The position numbers and the translations under genes are program-made. The notes under the pieces are model-generated. The model was not told the DNA's origin. It saw only the letters and a program-made list of their open reading frames with translations, and made no database searches. DNA of 64,000 nt from an uncultured Mucilaginibacter sp. (GTDB lineage: Bacteria; Bacteroidota; Bacteroidia; Sphingobacteriales; Sphingobacteriaceae), in NCBI GenBank assembly GCA_903891475.1, contig CAITEP010000005.1:143450-207449 (forward strand), written 5' to 3'. Positions 55,644 to 63,898 of this stretch are shown here, piece after piece (position 1 is the stretch's first letter; each line of letters begins with the position of its first letter).

Positions 55644-56486
55644 TTACAGGAGGAATTAGGGCAATACGATTACGGTGCCAGGTTCTATGACCCTTTACTG
55701 GGAAGGTGGAACACCGTTGACCCTTTGGCAGAATTAAACAGGAGATGGACAACTTATAATTATGGTAATGATAATCCTATCAGATTTATTGACCCTGATG
55801 GAAGGTCGACTGAAGATTGGTTAAAAGCTAATGGTCTCACTCAAAATGATTTAACAACTGTTTATCAAGCTCCACCAGACCCTCCTCAAGAAGACCAAAA
55901 CCAAGATGAAGGCAATGCGGGAGATCAGAACTCTTTAGAATCAAATAGTACAAGTGAAACACAATGCTGTATAGTAAAAGCAATAGGGCCTGCAAAGCAT
56001 CAAAAGAAACCCGAGAAGGTAGATGAAGAGCAAGAGTCAAAAGAAAAGAAAGCAGAAGAATTGGCGGAAAAAGTTGACCAAATAGGTACATATGCAAGTG
56101 CAGCTGGCATTGCTTCAGATGTAACGCACGAAATAATGGAAGCCAAAAAATTTATAAAGGGTGCAACAACTGTATTTAGTTACGGAACTATTTTAGTTGG
56201 TACAGCTGCGGATATTTACTTATCAACACATAAAGACCCAAAAACAGGGAAGCCTTTTCAATCTTGGAAAATGACAGGTGCGAATGGTGCTGTTGCAGTT
56301 GTAGCAGTGGTGGTTGGTGGTGAAGGAGGTATTGCTGTTGAGGCTGTTTGGTTTGGAGGGAAAATGGTTTATCAATATGAAAAACAATTAGAAAAATTAC
56401 CATTTAGAGAAGCAATACATATAATCAGCACAACCCAAATGTCAGGAAGCGGAGGAGCAGATATTCAGTATTATTTAAAGAAATGA
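55644..56486 (+). CDS. 5'-truncated RHS core with variable C-terminal tip
   Basis: The frame opens right after a TAA at 55641. It codes the end of an RHS core ([20 protein letters not shown], then [21 protein letters not shown] and IRFIDPDGR), with no upstream RHS repeats and no ATG or GTG before a TTG at 55725. Past the core is a proline/glutamate-rich hinge and a tip of about 120 residues with a glycine/valine-rich hydrophobic stretch ([15 protein letters not shown]). RHS tips are usually polymorphic toxins. This looks like a tip cassette left by recombination, probably silent unless fused to a full RHS gene. A pseudogene is an equal possibility. Confidence 0.75.
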   Translation, partial: LQEELGQYDYGARFYDPLLGRWNTVDPLAELNRRWTTYNYGNDNPIRFIDPDGRSTEDWLKANGLTQNDLTTVYQAPPDPPQEDQNQDEGNAGDQNSLESNSTSETQCCIVKAIGPAKHQKKPEKVDEEQESKEKKAEELAEKVDQIGTYASAAGIASDVTHEIMEAKKFIKGATTVFSYGTILVGTAADIYLSTHKDPKTGKPFQSWKMTGANGAVAVVAVVVGGEGGIAVEAVWFGGKMVYQYEKQLEKLPFREAIHIISTTQMSGSGGADIQYYLKK

Positions 56487-56741
56487 TAGGATTAATTTTT
56501 CACTCGTATTTAATAAAACAATATTTTAAATTTTTTTAAATCCCTTTCTTTAAAGCAATGGGATGAATAATTTATTCAACAGCCAATCACGAAATATAAA
56601 TACTAATTTATAACAAAATTGATTTTTAATAATTTGTGTTGGAAAAAATTAAACAAAATGCCTTTACTAGTTTATAAATTCAATTTTTCAATTTAAAATA
56701 AATTTGGTTATAGAAAATTAGCAATTTAGTCTATTATTTAT
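56487..56741. other. AT-rich gap between the RHS tip and a small membrane protein
   Basis: 255 bases, very AT-rich. No open frame, hairpin or repeat of note. Confidence 0.5.
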
Positions 56742-57101
56742 ATGAAATATCTTTATTATACTCTATATAGGTTATTGTTAAAAGTAAAAACAAACAATAC
56801 TCCAAAATTTAGCGCAATGCTTCTTATTACAATGTTTGAATTTGCAAATATTACTACCGCCTTAGCATTTGTTCCAAAAACACAGCAGGTAGTTTATGAA
56901 ACTAGAAATCAGGTAGTTTGGGCAGCAACAATGATGAGTGTTACATTAATGGCAATAAACTATTTGGTATTAATAAAGAATACCGAGAAATTATGTAATA
57001 AATATAAGACAGAAACAAGTAGACAGAAAATTACAGGCGTCTTGCTTTTAGTAATTTATGTAATAATATCGGCGTTTACAGTTTATTACTTTAACAATTA
57101 A
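56742..57101 (+). CDS. Small membrane protein, possible immunity partner
   Basis: The 119-residue protein has three predicted membrane segments (about 24-44, 57-76, 95-117) and a basic N-terminus. No known domain. It follows the RHS tip by 255 bases on the same strand. Immunity proteins against membrane-acting RHS tips are often small membrane proteins, so an immunity role is possible, but this is a guess from position only. Confidence 0.55.
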   Translation: MKYLYYTLYRLLLKVKTNNTPKFSAMLLITMFEFANITTALAFVPKTQQVVYETRNQVVWAATMMSVTLMAINYLVLIKNTEKLCNKYKTETSRQKITGVLLLVIYVIISAFTVYYFNN

Positions 57102-57146
57102 AATGTGCACCCCGCTGTAGGATGTACTTATGAATTAGCTAAGCAG

Positions 57147-57161
57147 GTAGTTTAAAACTAC
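57147..57161. repeat. Palindrome GTAGTTT-A-AAACTAC near the element's left edge
   Basis: Seven-base perfect arms around one base, in the 115-base gap before the XRE gene where base composition begins to change. Possibly a junction or operator; meaning uncertain. Confidence 0.3.
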
Positions 57162-57180
57162 TGTAACCAAGCGCAAAGCA

Positions 57181-57212
57181 AAGCCTGCCCGTTAATAAAT
57201 GGGTGGGCTTTG
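57181..57212. terminator. Hairpin between the small membrane protein and the XRE gene
   Basis: AAGCCTGCCC pairs with GGGTGGGCTT (two G-U pairs) around a ten-base loop, then TTGTTGTTT. A likely terminator for the convergent genes. Confidence 0.6.
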
Positions 57213-57216
57213 TTGT

Positions 57217-57549
57217 TTAATGGGCGTAAGCTTTTTTGGCTTTAAAATCCCTAATAAGAGCATCCACCACCATAAATACTTGTTTTCTATCTTCATCAGG
57301 CAAAGCAGTAACTTCACGCATTCTGTTAATTGTAGCGTTGTCCAGTTCAAGGTCAGTTTTACCAACGAGGAAGTCCAAAGAAACGCCAAGAGCATCGGCC
57401 AACCTAACCACTACTTCTATAGAGGGTTTAACTTCGTCTCTTTCGTAACGGCCAATAATATCGCCCGAAGTATCCACCTGCTTACCAAGGTCAGCCTGCG
57501 AAATACCTTTTTTCTTCCTTAATGCTGTTATTTGTTGTCCTAAAGTCAT
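57217..57549 (-). CDS. XRE-family helix-turn-helix repressor
   Basis: The 110-residue protein has a Cro/C1-type helix-turn-helix in about residues 5-60 (ALRKKKGISQADLGKQVDTSGDIIGRYERDEVKPSIEV), then a helical C-terminus. It diverges from the primase-helicase gene across 149 bases that carry TGATAT-type dyads and a good promoter. It probably represses the mobile element's replication gene. It marks the left end of the recognisable element. Confidence 0.9.
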   Translation of the reverse strand: MTLGQQITALRKKKGISQADLGKQVDTSGDIIGRYERDEVKPSIEVVVRLADALGVSLDFLVGKTDLELDNATINRMREVTALPDEDRKQVFMVVDALIRDFKAKKAYAH

Positions 57550-57600
57550 ACTGAAAAGTAGTTAAACTGCTATGTAATTGAATACTAAAGCAAAAATAAC

Positions 57601-57664
57601 TGATATAAATAGCATATCAAAGTAAAATAGGTCTTGCATTATTCTGATATATCTTTTAGTTTTG
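57601..57664 (+). promoter_or_regulatory. Element promoter with repressor-like dyads
   Basis: TGATAT and ATATCA form a dyad at 57601-57619; TGATATATC recurs at 57645-57653. A -33 TTG at 57634-57636 and a -7 box TAGTTTTG at 57657-57664 are 20 bases apart, the expected Bacteroidota spacing. The second dyad lies between the boxes, well placed for repression by the XRE protein. Confidence 0.6.
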
Positions 57665-57698
57665 TGATAAATAAGTCGTAAAAACTTTTTTTCAACAA

Positions 57699-60311
57699 AT
57701 GGAAATAACCGACATCAAAGCCCAATTGCCTATAAAAAACGTATTGCAACATTACCAGCTGTACCCTGATAAGCAAGGGCGGTTAAGCTGTCCGTTTCAT
57801 GAAGACAAAACGCCAAGCCTGCAAGTGTATTATAAAACGCAGACGGCCTATTGTTTCAGCAGCAATTGCGCCACACATGGCAAGAGCATGGATGTGATAG
57901 ACTTTATTATGCACATGGAAAAAACCGGCAAGCATGAAGCGATAGCGAAGGCCACGCAAATGGTAAACGGCAATAGCCCGGCACAGGCAGCGAAGAACCT
58001 CACCAAACAGGCGGTACTCACCAAAATGTACAGTTACTTTAAGAACGCGGTATATAACAGCAAGCCAGCCCAGGAATACCTGATAAGCCGCAAGCTAGAC
58101 TACAGGCAAACGGAAGTAGGCTATAATGCGGGACAGTACCATCACGGCACGAGGAAAGACGAAGCATTGATAAAAAGCTGCCTGGAGATAGGACTGCTAC
58201 AGGAAAGCGGTAACAAAAGCCGGATGGGAGAGGCAGCCTATAGCGTATTCGGCAAATACGGTATCGTATTCGCGTTAAAGGACAAGGAAAACCATATCAG
58301 CGGGCTTTACTTTAGAAGCACCCTCAATGATAAGGAGGCGAAGCACTTTTACTTAAAAGACAGAAGCGGACTATATCCCCATTACCCGAAACCCGAAACA
58401 AAGCAGCTCATCATTACGGAGGCGATAATAGATGCCGCGACCCTTCTGCAAATCCCGGAGCTTAAGGAAACGTACAGCGTACTGGCTTGTTATGGCAGCA
58501 ACGGACTAACAGAGGAACATATCAAAGCCATCAAAGAACTAAAGGAACTGGCTGAAATTGTTTTCTTTTTTGACGGCGACCCGGCAGGCAGGACAGCGGT
58601 AAGCAAATACGGCAAAACCTTTTACGAACTATTACCCACTATCAAGATAACAGCGGTAACCACCCCGGAGGATGAAGACATAAACAGCCTGGCACAAGGA
58701 CACGAACCCGAAATATTAACACACCTGATTAATCAAAGAACCGGACTTTCTTTTTCAACTGAAAAAGAAAATAAGACTTCAGATGAAAAAGAAAATAAAA
58801 TCCCACCCTATAAGCTGGACACGAGCAACCCCCATCAAATCAGCTTCACGACAGCGACCGCGAACTATTACGTACAGGGCGGTTTGCGCAAAGAGGCGGA
58901 CAGCCTAAAAGTAACGCTGGCCATCGCGAACCCGGCAACGCCCTACCTGAAAAGCCGTCTGAAATACGATTTGTACAATGATAAGGACGTAGAGCGCAAC
59001 GCCAAAGAGGCAGCGGAAAAACTAAACCTGCGCGCGGATCTGCTGCAAACAGACATCAGCCTGTTAACCGACCTGTTGGAAGCGGAACGGGACAAAGGAC
59101 CGCGTACAGCGGAAAACCCGGCAGGCGCGCCAACCTACCAAATAAGCGAGGCAAGCAAAAAAAAGTGTTTGGACTTTTTGGTAAAACCCGGACTTATCCA
59201 AAATATCAATACCCTGATAGGCAAGGCAGGCGTAACAGGCGAAGAAACGAACAGGATATTTCTGTACTGTATCGCGTCCAGCTATAAAATGAACGACACC
59301 CTGCATGCTTTGGTACAGGGCAGCAGCGGAAGCGGAAAAACCCACCTGATTATCAGGATAGCGGGACTAATGCCACCCGAAGACATGACCGCCTTGACCA
59401 GGGTAACGGAAAGCAGCTTTTATAATTACGGAGAATATGAACTTTCACATACCCTATTGTGCTTTGAAGACCTGGACGGGATGAAAGAAGAAGCTTTACT
59501 GGCCTTGCGTGAACTCATGAGCCGGGAGGTACTCACCAGCAGCACGAGCATCAAGGATGAAAGCGGAAACATACGGGCAGCGGTAAAAACAGTCCGCGGA
59601 CCCATCGCCAGCCTGTCGGCCACTACCAAGGGCGAAATCTACGAGGATAATATGGGCAGGGCTTTTCTGATAGCCGTTGACGAAAGCAAGGAACAAACCC
59701 AAAGGATTATACAATACCAAAACGACAAGGCAGCAGGGATAACCGATACCCATAAGGAAAACGACATCAAAACTTTTCTGCAAAATTGTATCAGGCTGTT
59801 AAAGCCTTATGAGGTCATCAACCCCTATGCTGGTAAAATACGATTGCCCGAAGACGCCCATAAAATCAGGAGACTAAACGAATTGTATCAAGCCTTTGTA
59901 AAACAAGTAACCTTATTAAATCAATACCAGCGCAAGAAAGACGATAAAGGCAGGTTGATAGCGGAAAAGGAAGACCTTAAAATAGCTTGCGACATCATGT
60001 TTGAAAGCATCCTATTAAAAGTAGACGAACTGGACGGCAGTTTAAGACAATACTTTGAACAAGTAAAACACTATGTACAGGGCAAGGGCAAAGACCATGA
60101 GTTTACCCGAATAGAGTTAAGGCAACAGCTAAGAATGGGCAAGACCCTACAGCATAACTATATCAGCAAACTACTGTCATTGGAATACATCCGGCAAAGT
60201 GGCGGGCATATGAACCGGGGTTACCACTATAAAATAACCCATTGGGACGATATGGCCGCCTTAAGGGCAAAGATAAAAGCAGGCTTAAATCAGCAATTGC
60301 AAAACCTATAA
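57699..60311 (+). CDS. Primase-helicase with CHC2, TOPRIM and P-loop domains
   Basis: The 870-residue replication protein of a mobile element. The N-terminus is a CHC2 zinc finger (C31, H34, C52, C57). A TOPRIM domain at about 240-310 has LIITEAIIDAA and FFFDGDPAGRTA. A long middle follows. A P-loop ATPase contains Walker A GSSGSGKTH at about 541-549 and Walker B-like LLCFEDLDGMKEE. The C-terminus has a winged-helix-like stretch (HEFTRIELRQQL). It would prime and unwind element DNA. Its codons are clearly richer in G and C than those of the flanking chromosome. The XRE gene is divergent upstream. Confidence 0.87.
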   Translation: MEITDIKAQLPIKNVLQHYQLYPDKQGRLSCPFHEDKTPSLQVYYKTQTAYCFSSNCATHGKSMDVIDFIMHMEKTGKHEAIAKATQMVNGNSPAQAAKNLTKQAVLTKMYSYFKNAVYNSKPAQEYLISRKLDYRQTEVGYNAGQYHHGTRKDEALIKSCLEIGLLQESGNKSRMGEAAYSVFGKYGIVFALKDKENHISGLYFRSTLNDKEAKHFYLKDRSGLYPHYPKPETKQLIITEAIIDAATLLQIPELKETYSVLACYGSNGLTEEHIKAIKELKELAEIVFFFDGDPAGRTAVSKYGKTFYELLPTIKITAVTTPEDEDINSLAQGHEPEILTHLINQRTGLSFSTEKENKTSDEKENKIPPYKLDTSNPHQISFTTATANYYVQGGLRKEADSLKVTLAIANPATPYLKSRLKYDLYNDKDVERNAKEAAEKLNLRADLLQTDISLLTDLLEAERDKGPRTAENPAGAPTYQISEASKKKCLDFLVKPGLIQNINTLIGKAGVTGEETNRIFLYCIASSYKMNDTLHALVQGSSGSGKTHLIIRIAGLMPPEDMTALTRVTESSFYNYGEYELSHTLLCFEDLDGMKEEALLALRELMSREVLTSSTSIKDESGNIRAAVKTVRGPIASLSATTKGEIYEDNMGRAFLIAVDESKEQTQRIIQYQNDKAAGITDTHKENDIKTFLQNCIRLLKPYEVINPYAGKIRLPEDAHKIRRLNELYQAFVKQVTLLNQYQRKKDDKGRLIAEKEDLKIACDIMFESILLKVDELDGSLRQYFEQVKHYVQGKGKDHEFTRIELRQQLRMGKTLQHNYISKLLSLEYIRQSGGHMNRGYHYKITHWDDMAALRAKIKAGLNQQLQNL

Positions 60312-60317
60312 AATTAC

Positions 60318-60394
60318 TGGCGTTCACAAGCTTGTGAACGCTAAAGTGAACACTTAATACGCTGATAGTAAAAGCGTTTACCCCTGGCGTTCAC
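60318..60394. promoter_or_regulatory. 22-bp palindrome and repeated half-sites before the integrase pair
   Basis: GCGTTCACAAG-CTTGTGAACGC (60320-60341) is a perfect palindrome. The string TGGCGTTCAC occurs at 60318-60327 and again at 60385-60394; a half-site GTGAACAC lies at 60346-60353. Candidate operator or recombination site in the 109-base gap. Confidence 0.6.
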
Positions 60395-60420
60395 TGTTCC
60401 TGAAAAACACCAACCAGCAC

Positions 60421-61341
60421 ATGAAAAAACACGTCATACACCAGCCGGACTATCATAGGCTATTAGCCGAATATAAAGCCAACCTACAGGCATTGGGCTA
60501 CGGAAAAAGCAGCACCATTATTTACCCTACCTACCTAAAAGAGTTCCTGTACAATATGGAACAGCAGCAAACAGACAGCATAGCGAAAATAACACAAAGC
60601 CATATCATGGTCTACCATAGTTATTTGCAGCAGCGGCCAACCCTGTACCGGGGAGGCGCTTTGAGTAGCAGCAGCATCAGCCAGCATTTGTTTGCCATCA
60701 GGACATTTTTTGGCTGGCTGGAACGTACCGGGCAAATACAGGCCAGCCCGATGAGCGCGTTGGTATTTACCGCCCCTGTAAAAGCCGAAAGGACTATCCT
60801 GAGCCAAACAGAAATAAAGGGCTTGTACCAAGCTGCCGAAACGTTGAGAGACAAAGCCATACTGAACCTGTTTTATGGTTGCGGACTGCGCAGAGGGGAA
60901 GCGATAGCCCTTGATATAAATGATATCCATTTCGGAGCGCAGTTATTGTATGTAAGGGAGGGCAAGGGCAAGAAAAGACGTGCCATCCCCATGACAGCCA
61001 AAGTAAGCGGAGAACTTAAAAACTATTTGCTGTATGAACGAAACAGCTATGTAAACGCGAAACCCGGCGGCTTTGCTTTCATTCTAAACAATACAGGCAC
61101 CAGGATGCAAGGGCTAGGTTATGATAAACTACTAAAAAGCTTACTTGAAAAATCAGCCTTGACCCATGTCAGAGGACAAATCAGCCTGCACCACTTAAGG
61201 CATAGCATCGCTTCCCATTTGCTAGAAAACGGGGTAAAGATGACCTATGTAAGGGACTTTTTAGGGCATAGCAGTCTGAACACCACACAGGTTTATACCC
61301 ATATCCGGCAAAGACAATTAAAGCACCTGAAAGAATGTTGA
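60421..61341 (+). CDS. Tyrosine recombinase/integrase (catalytically complete)
   Basis: The 306-residue phage-type integrase has an N-terminal SAM-like DNA-binding domain (about 10-105). The catalytic residues are R157 (CGLRRGE), a lysine near 182-184, H257 and R260 (HHLRH), H283 (LGHSS) and the nucleophile Y292 (TQVYTH). All conserved catalytic positions are present, so it can cut and join the element's ends. It overlaps the second recombinase by seven bases (ATGTTGA), so both are translated together. Confidence 0.92.
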   Translation: MKKHVIHQPDYHRLLAEYKANLQALGYGKSSTIIYPTYLKEFLYNMEQQQTDSIAKITQSHIMVYHSYLQQRPTLYRGGALSSSSISQHLFAIRTFFGWLERTGQIQASPMSALVFTAPVKAERTILSQTEIKGLYQAAETLRDKAILNLFYGCGLRRGEAIALDINDIHFGAQLLYVREGKGKKRRAIPMTAKVSGELKNYLLYERNSYVNAKPGGFAFILNNTGTRMQGLGYDKLLKSLLEKSALTHVRGQISLHHLRHSIASHLLENGVKMTYVRDFLGHSSLNTTQVYTHIRQRQLKHLKEC

Positions 61342-62264
61342 GCAATACCCATAAAAAACAAAACAATACATTGCGAAATCCCGGCAACGTTCCGGGAAGA
61401 CTAGAGGAATACTTACAGGAACGACACCCGGCCAGTACCGTCAGATATTATACAAGGGATATCGCCCTTTACCTACAGGAACACCCCAAAGCCAGCGAGT
61501 ATGGTTATACAGCCATAACGGGCTATATAGGCGGGTTAAGGAAGCGTTACAGCAATGCCCGAACCGTTACCAGGATATTGCAAGCCATCAAAAAATACTA
61601 CCAGTACCTGCATTACAGCGGTCAGCGTAAAGACAACCCGGCAAAGGCCATCAGACTAAGGGATAACAAAGCCAAACCCATACAATTACAAGACCTTTTC
61701 ACCATTGCCGAACTGCAAATGCTGTTACAGCCCAAGAAAGAACGCTATCCCTTTTTAGCCATCAGGAATAAAACCATGATGAGCTTATTGGTATATCAGG
61801 GCTTAAAGATTGGGGAACTGATACAGGTAGAAATCCGGCATATCAGCCTGTCAGCAGCCAGCATCTTTGTACCCGGCACAGAAAAGACCAATAAACGGAC
61901 ATTGGCACTAAAAGCCGAACAAGTGATGCTGCTGCACGATTATATAAGTGTTGCAAGACCAAAACTAATAACAGCAAATACAGGAAACAGTACCAGGCTA
62001 CTACTATCAAAATTGGGTCAGCCCATTGGTATCGCGGAGGTGCAATACCTGATAGGAACGTACAGACACCTGTACCCCGGCAGGCATTTGACAGCGCAGA
62101 GCATCAGGATGAGCGTTATCAGAAACCTTTTGGATGCCGGAAACGATATACGGATAGTACAGGTATTTGCCGGACATAAACGGCCGGATGCTACCGAGCA
62201 ATACAAGCAAAGCCATGTAGACACCCTGAAAACGGAAATACAGAAATATCATCCCTTGGGGTAA
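61335..62264 (+). CDS. Tyrosine recombinase, catalytically altered partner
   Basis: The 309-residue protein keeps the fold: the core-binding domain at about 20-105, the catalytic domain after. R258, H281 (AGHKRPDAT) and Y290 (EQYKQ) are present, but the first catalytic arginine is lysine (K158 in QGLKIGEL) and the HxLRH histidines read Q255 and M259 (QSIRMS). It may be a DNA-binding or regulatory partner, or a weak enzyme. Start overlaps the previous gene. Similar pairs of tyrosine recombinases are known in mobile elements. Confidence 0.87.
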   Translation: MLSNTHKKQNNTLRNPGNVPGRLEEYLQERHPASTVRYYTRDIALYLQEHPKASEYGYTAITGYIGGLRKRYSNARTVTRILQAIKKYYQYLHYSGQRKDNPAKAIRLRDNKAKPIQLQDLFTIAELQMLLQPKKERYPFLAIRNKTMMSLLVYQGLKIGELIQVEIRHISLSAASIFVPGTEKTNKRTLALKAEQVMLLHDYISVARPKLITANTGNSTRLLLSKLGQPIGIAEVQYLIGTYRHLYPGRHLTAQSIRMSVIRNLLDAGNDIRIVQVFAGHKRPDATEQYKQSHVDTLKTEIQKYHPLG

Positions 62265-62305
62265 TAAAAAAACAACAGGGGGGGGTAAATAGCAAACAAA
62301 GGGTA

Positions 62306-62354
62306 AATAAAAATAGTAAAATGCCCTTTTTGATAGTATAGGGCTATTTTTATT
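62306..62354 (+). terminator. Probable terminator after the integrase pair
   Basis: GCCCT (62323-62327) pairs with AGGGC (62340-62344); an outer AT stem AATAAAAATA/TATTTTTATT adds ten pairs across a bulge. The right arm is T-rich, as in an intrinsic terminator. Confidence 0.5.
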
Positions 62355-62424
62355 ATAAAGAAGGCAGTAAAACAAAACGACAGAAAACTCACTTTGGGCA
62401 TCTTTAACCCCCCTTTTAGCGGAT

Positions 62425-62502
62425 AAAAACGCATAAAAGCCGCTAAAAACAACATGAAAACCGTAAAAAACCACCTAAAAACCACAAAAAATATCATTAA
62501 AA
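62425..62502. other. Eight helically phased A-tracts (predicted bent DNA)
   Basis: A-tracts of 4-6 bases are centred near 62427, 62436, 62447, 62458, 62467, 62479, 62488 and 62500, a mean spacing of 10.5 bases, the helical repeat. This predicts strong intrinsic curvature, as found at some origins, recombination sites and promoters. Confidence 0.75.
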
Positions 62503-62589
62503 CAGCAGAAATCTCAAAGAAATATAATACGGATAGGTATCGCTTTTAAAGTATAGACTTAAAATCTATTTTTACAAAATAAAAATCAG

Positions 62590-62614
62590 AGCTGGTCGCA
62601 AATTGCGACCAGCT
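62590..62614. promoter_or_regulatory. 25-bp palindrome before the ORF6N gene
   Basis: AGCTGGTCGCAA and TTGCGACCAGCT are 12-base perfect arms around one A. It ends 11 bases before the ATG, covering the expected ribosome-binding region. Probable autoregulatory operator. Confidence 0.7.
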
Positions 62615-62625
62615 TTATATGCAGT

Positions 62626-63183
62626 ATGGCAAAAAAGGAAACAAGCGCAGCATTAGTTAAAGTACCCGACGAGGTAATTATTGACAGGATTATCATATTG
62701 CGAGATAAAAAAGTAATGATAGACCGGGATTTGGCAACACTTTACGGCGTAACAACCAAGCGTTTAAACGAGCAGGTAAAACGCAATATTAAACGGTTTC
62801 CTGATGACTTTATGTTTCAGGTTACAGCCGAAGAAAAGGAACAACTTATCCTTATGTTTGAACACTTGGACAGCTTAAAATATTCAACTGTTATGCCTTA
62901 TGTATTCACAGAGCATGGCGCGGTAATGCTGGCAAGTGTACTGAACAGCGACCAAGCTATAGCAGTTAATATCCAAATTGTTAGGGTATTCACCCGCATC
63001 CGTGAAATGCTGTCAGACAATACCGAATTACGTTTAGAGGTAGAAAAAATCAAGAATAAGCTAGATAAACAGGATAAAAACATAGAATTGGTGTTTCAGT
63101 ATTTGGACGAACTTTTAGAGAAGCAAGAAAAGCCCAATCCGCCAAGAAAACGTTTAGGGTATAAACCGGATACAGAGGAATAA
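62626..63183 (+). CDS. ORF6N-domain DNA-binding protein
   Basis: The 185-residue protein has an ORF6N domain at about 17-115: IIILRDKKVMIDRDLATLYGV, then LNEQVKRNIKRFPDDFMFQVT and VFTEHGAVMLASVL. A coiled coil follows (about 140-165) and a basic tail. ORF6N proteins are common phage and mobile-element DNA-binding or antirepressor-like factors. The long palindrome in its leader suggests it regulates itself. No ORF11CT or KilAC partner domain is seen. Confidence 0.9.
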   Translation: MAKKETSAALVKVPDEVIIDRIIILRDKKVMIDRDLATLYGVTTKRLNEQVKRNIKRFPDDFMFQVTAEEKEQLILMFEHLDSLKYSTVMPYVFTEHGAVMLASVLNSDQAIAVNIQIVRVFTRIREMLSDNTELRLEVEKIKNKLDKQDKNIELVFQYLDELLEKQEKPNPPRKRLGYKPDTEE

Positions 63184-63275
63184 CCCCAGCCCACAAGTCC
63201 CCCGACGCACAAGCCCCGCCCACAGGAAATAAGGCATTCGTCATCAGTCGTCAGCAAAAAACACGCCAGCTCGTT

Positions 63276-63306
63276 CAGCCCATTTTTATGGGTTGTTTGT
63301 TTTTTA
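63276..63306 (+). terminator. Terminator after the ORF6N gene
   Basis: CAGCCCAT and ATGGGTTG (one G-U pair) flank a TTTT loop and are followed by a T-run. A good intrinsic terminator about 90 bases past the stop. Confidence 0.8.
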
Positions 63307-63328
63307 AGGCTATAAAAAAGAGCTTCCG

Positions 63329-63544
63329 CCCCACTGGTAGAAGTGGGGAAAACCTGTCATGCTTTTCGCGTTCCTCGTTCTTCCTCATGGCAGCTCTCTC
63401 CGTTCTTCCCGTAACCCACCGATAGAAGCGGGTAACGGTCAGCCCGGTCGCTGCCCGTGTTTATGCTCGCCTGCTGGTTCGGCAACCGCCCGCCTGGTAG
63501 AAGTCGGGACTGGCGGCCAGTCGTCCGCTTACCAGCGGACTTTT
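63329..63544 (+). ncRNA. Candidate structured RNA: hairpin chain ending in a terminator-like stem
   Basis: Hairpins follow one another: 63329-63348 (7-bp stem CCCCACT/AGTGGGG), 63410-63437, 63489-63508, 63508-63522 (GACTGG/CCAGTC) and 63523-63540 (GTCCGCT/AGCGGAC), the last followed by TTTT. The first three share the loop motif G(G/A)TAGAAG with different stem bases, which is a covariation-like pattern. No promoter was recognised. It could also be DNA-level structure. Confidence 0.4.
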
Positions 63545-63733
63545 CCCGGCCGGGTTTGCCTCACACTCGCGGCGGCTCGCCAGAAAAATGCCAGCGCACA
63601 TGGATGCCAACGCTTTTTTTCCCGATAGCCATCGGGATGGGGGCTATCTTCCAAAGCCCCCAAACCCCCATTGGAGCGTTTACGCAATTGTGGCAGGTAC
63701 ACACAGACCTACCAGCCACAACAGCGAAAACGT

Positions 63734-63768
63734 CCTGTATCCGCGCGATTATTGCACGCGGATACAGG
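63734..63768. repeat. 12-bp perfect inverted repeat
   Basis: CCTGTATCCGCG and CGCGGATACAGG are separated by 11 bases. No T-run follows, so a terminator is unlikely. A transfer origin, recombination site or protein-binding site is possible. Confidence 0.6.
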
Positions 63769-63898
63769 GATATAGAACTACAAAGCTATATTGATACTTT
63801 TTGCCATCTTTCACTACAAGATGTGTTTTTGTCAAACAAAAATCCGCTTTGAAAGCGTTGGGAAAGACAGCCACGGGCAGACCTTCTACCGGGGATGC

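Larger units (their letters stand above)
62265..62625. other. 361-bp non-coding region between the integrases and ORF6N gene
   Basis: Contains the terminator-like hairpin, phased A-tracts and palindrome listed separately. Short open frames here have no supporting features. Confidence 0.7.

Noticed and set aside
61335..61341. A frameshift splitting one integrase into two genes
   Set aside because: Each protein has its own complete DNA-binding and catalytic domain, so these are two genes that overlap, not one broken gene.
63457..63852. A 131-codon open frame in the structured tail
   Set aside because: High-GC frame crossing several hairpins, with arginine/proline-rich composition and no start signals; not supported as a gene.
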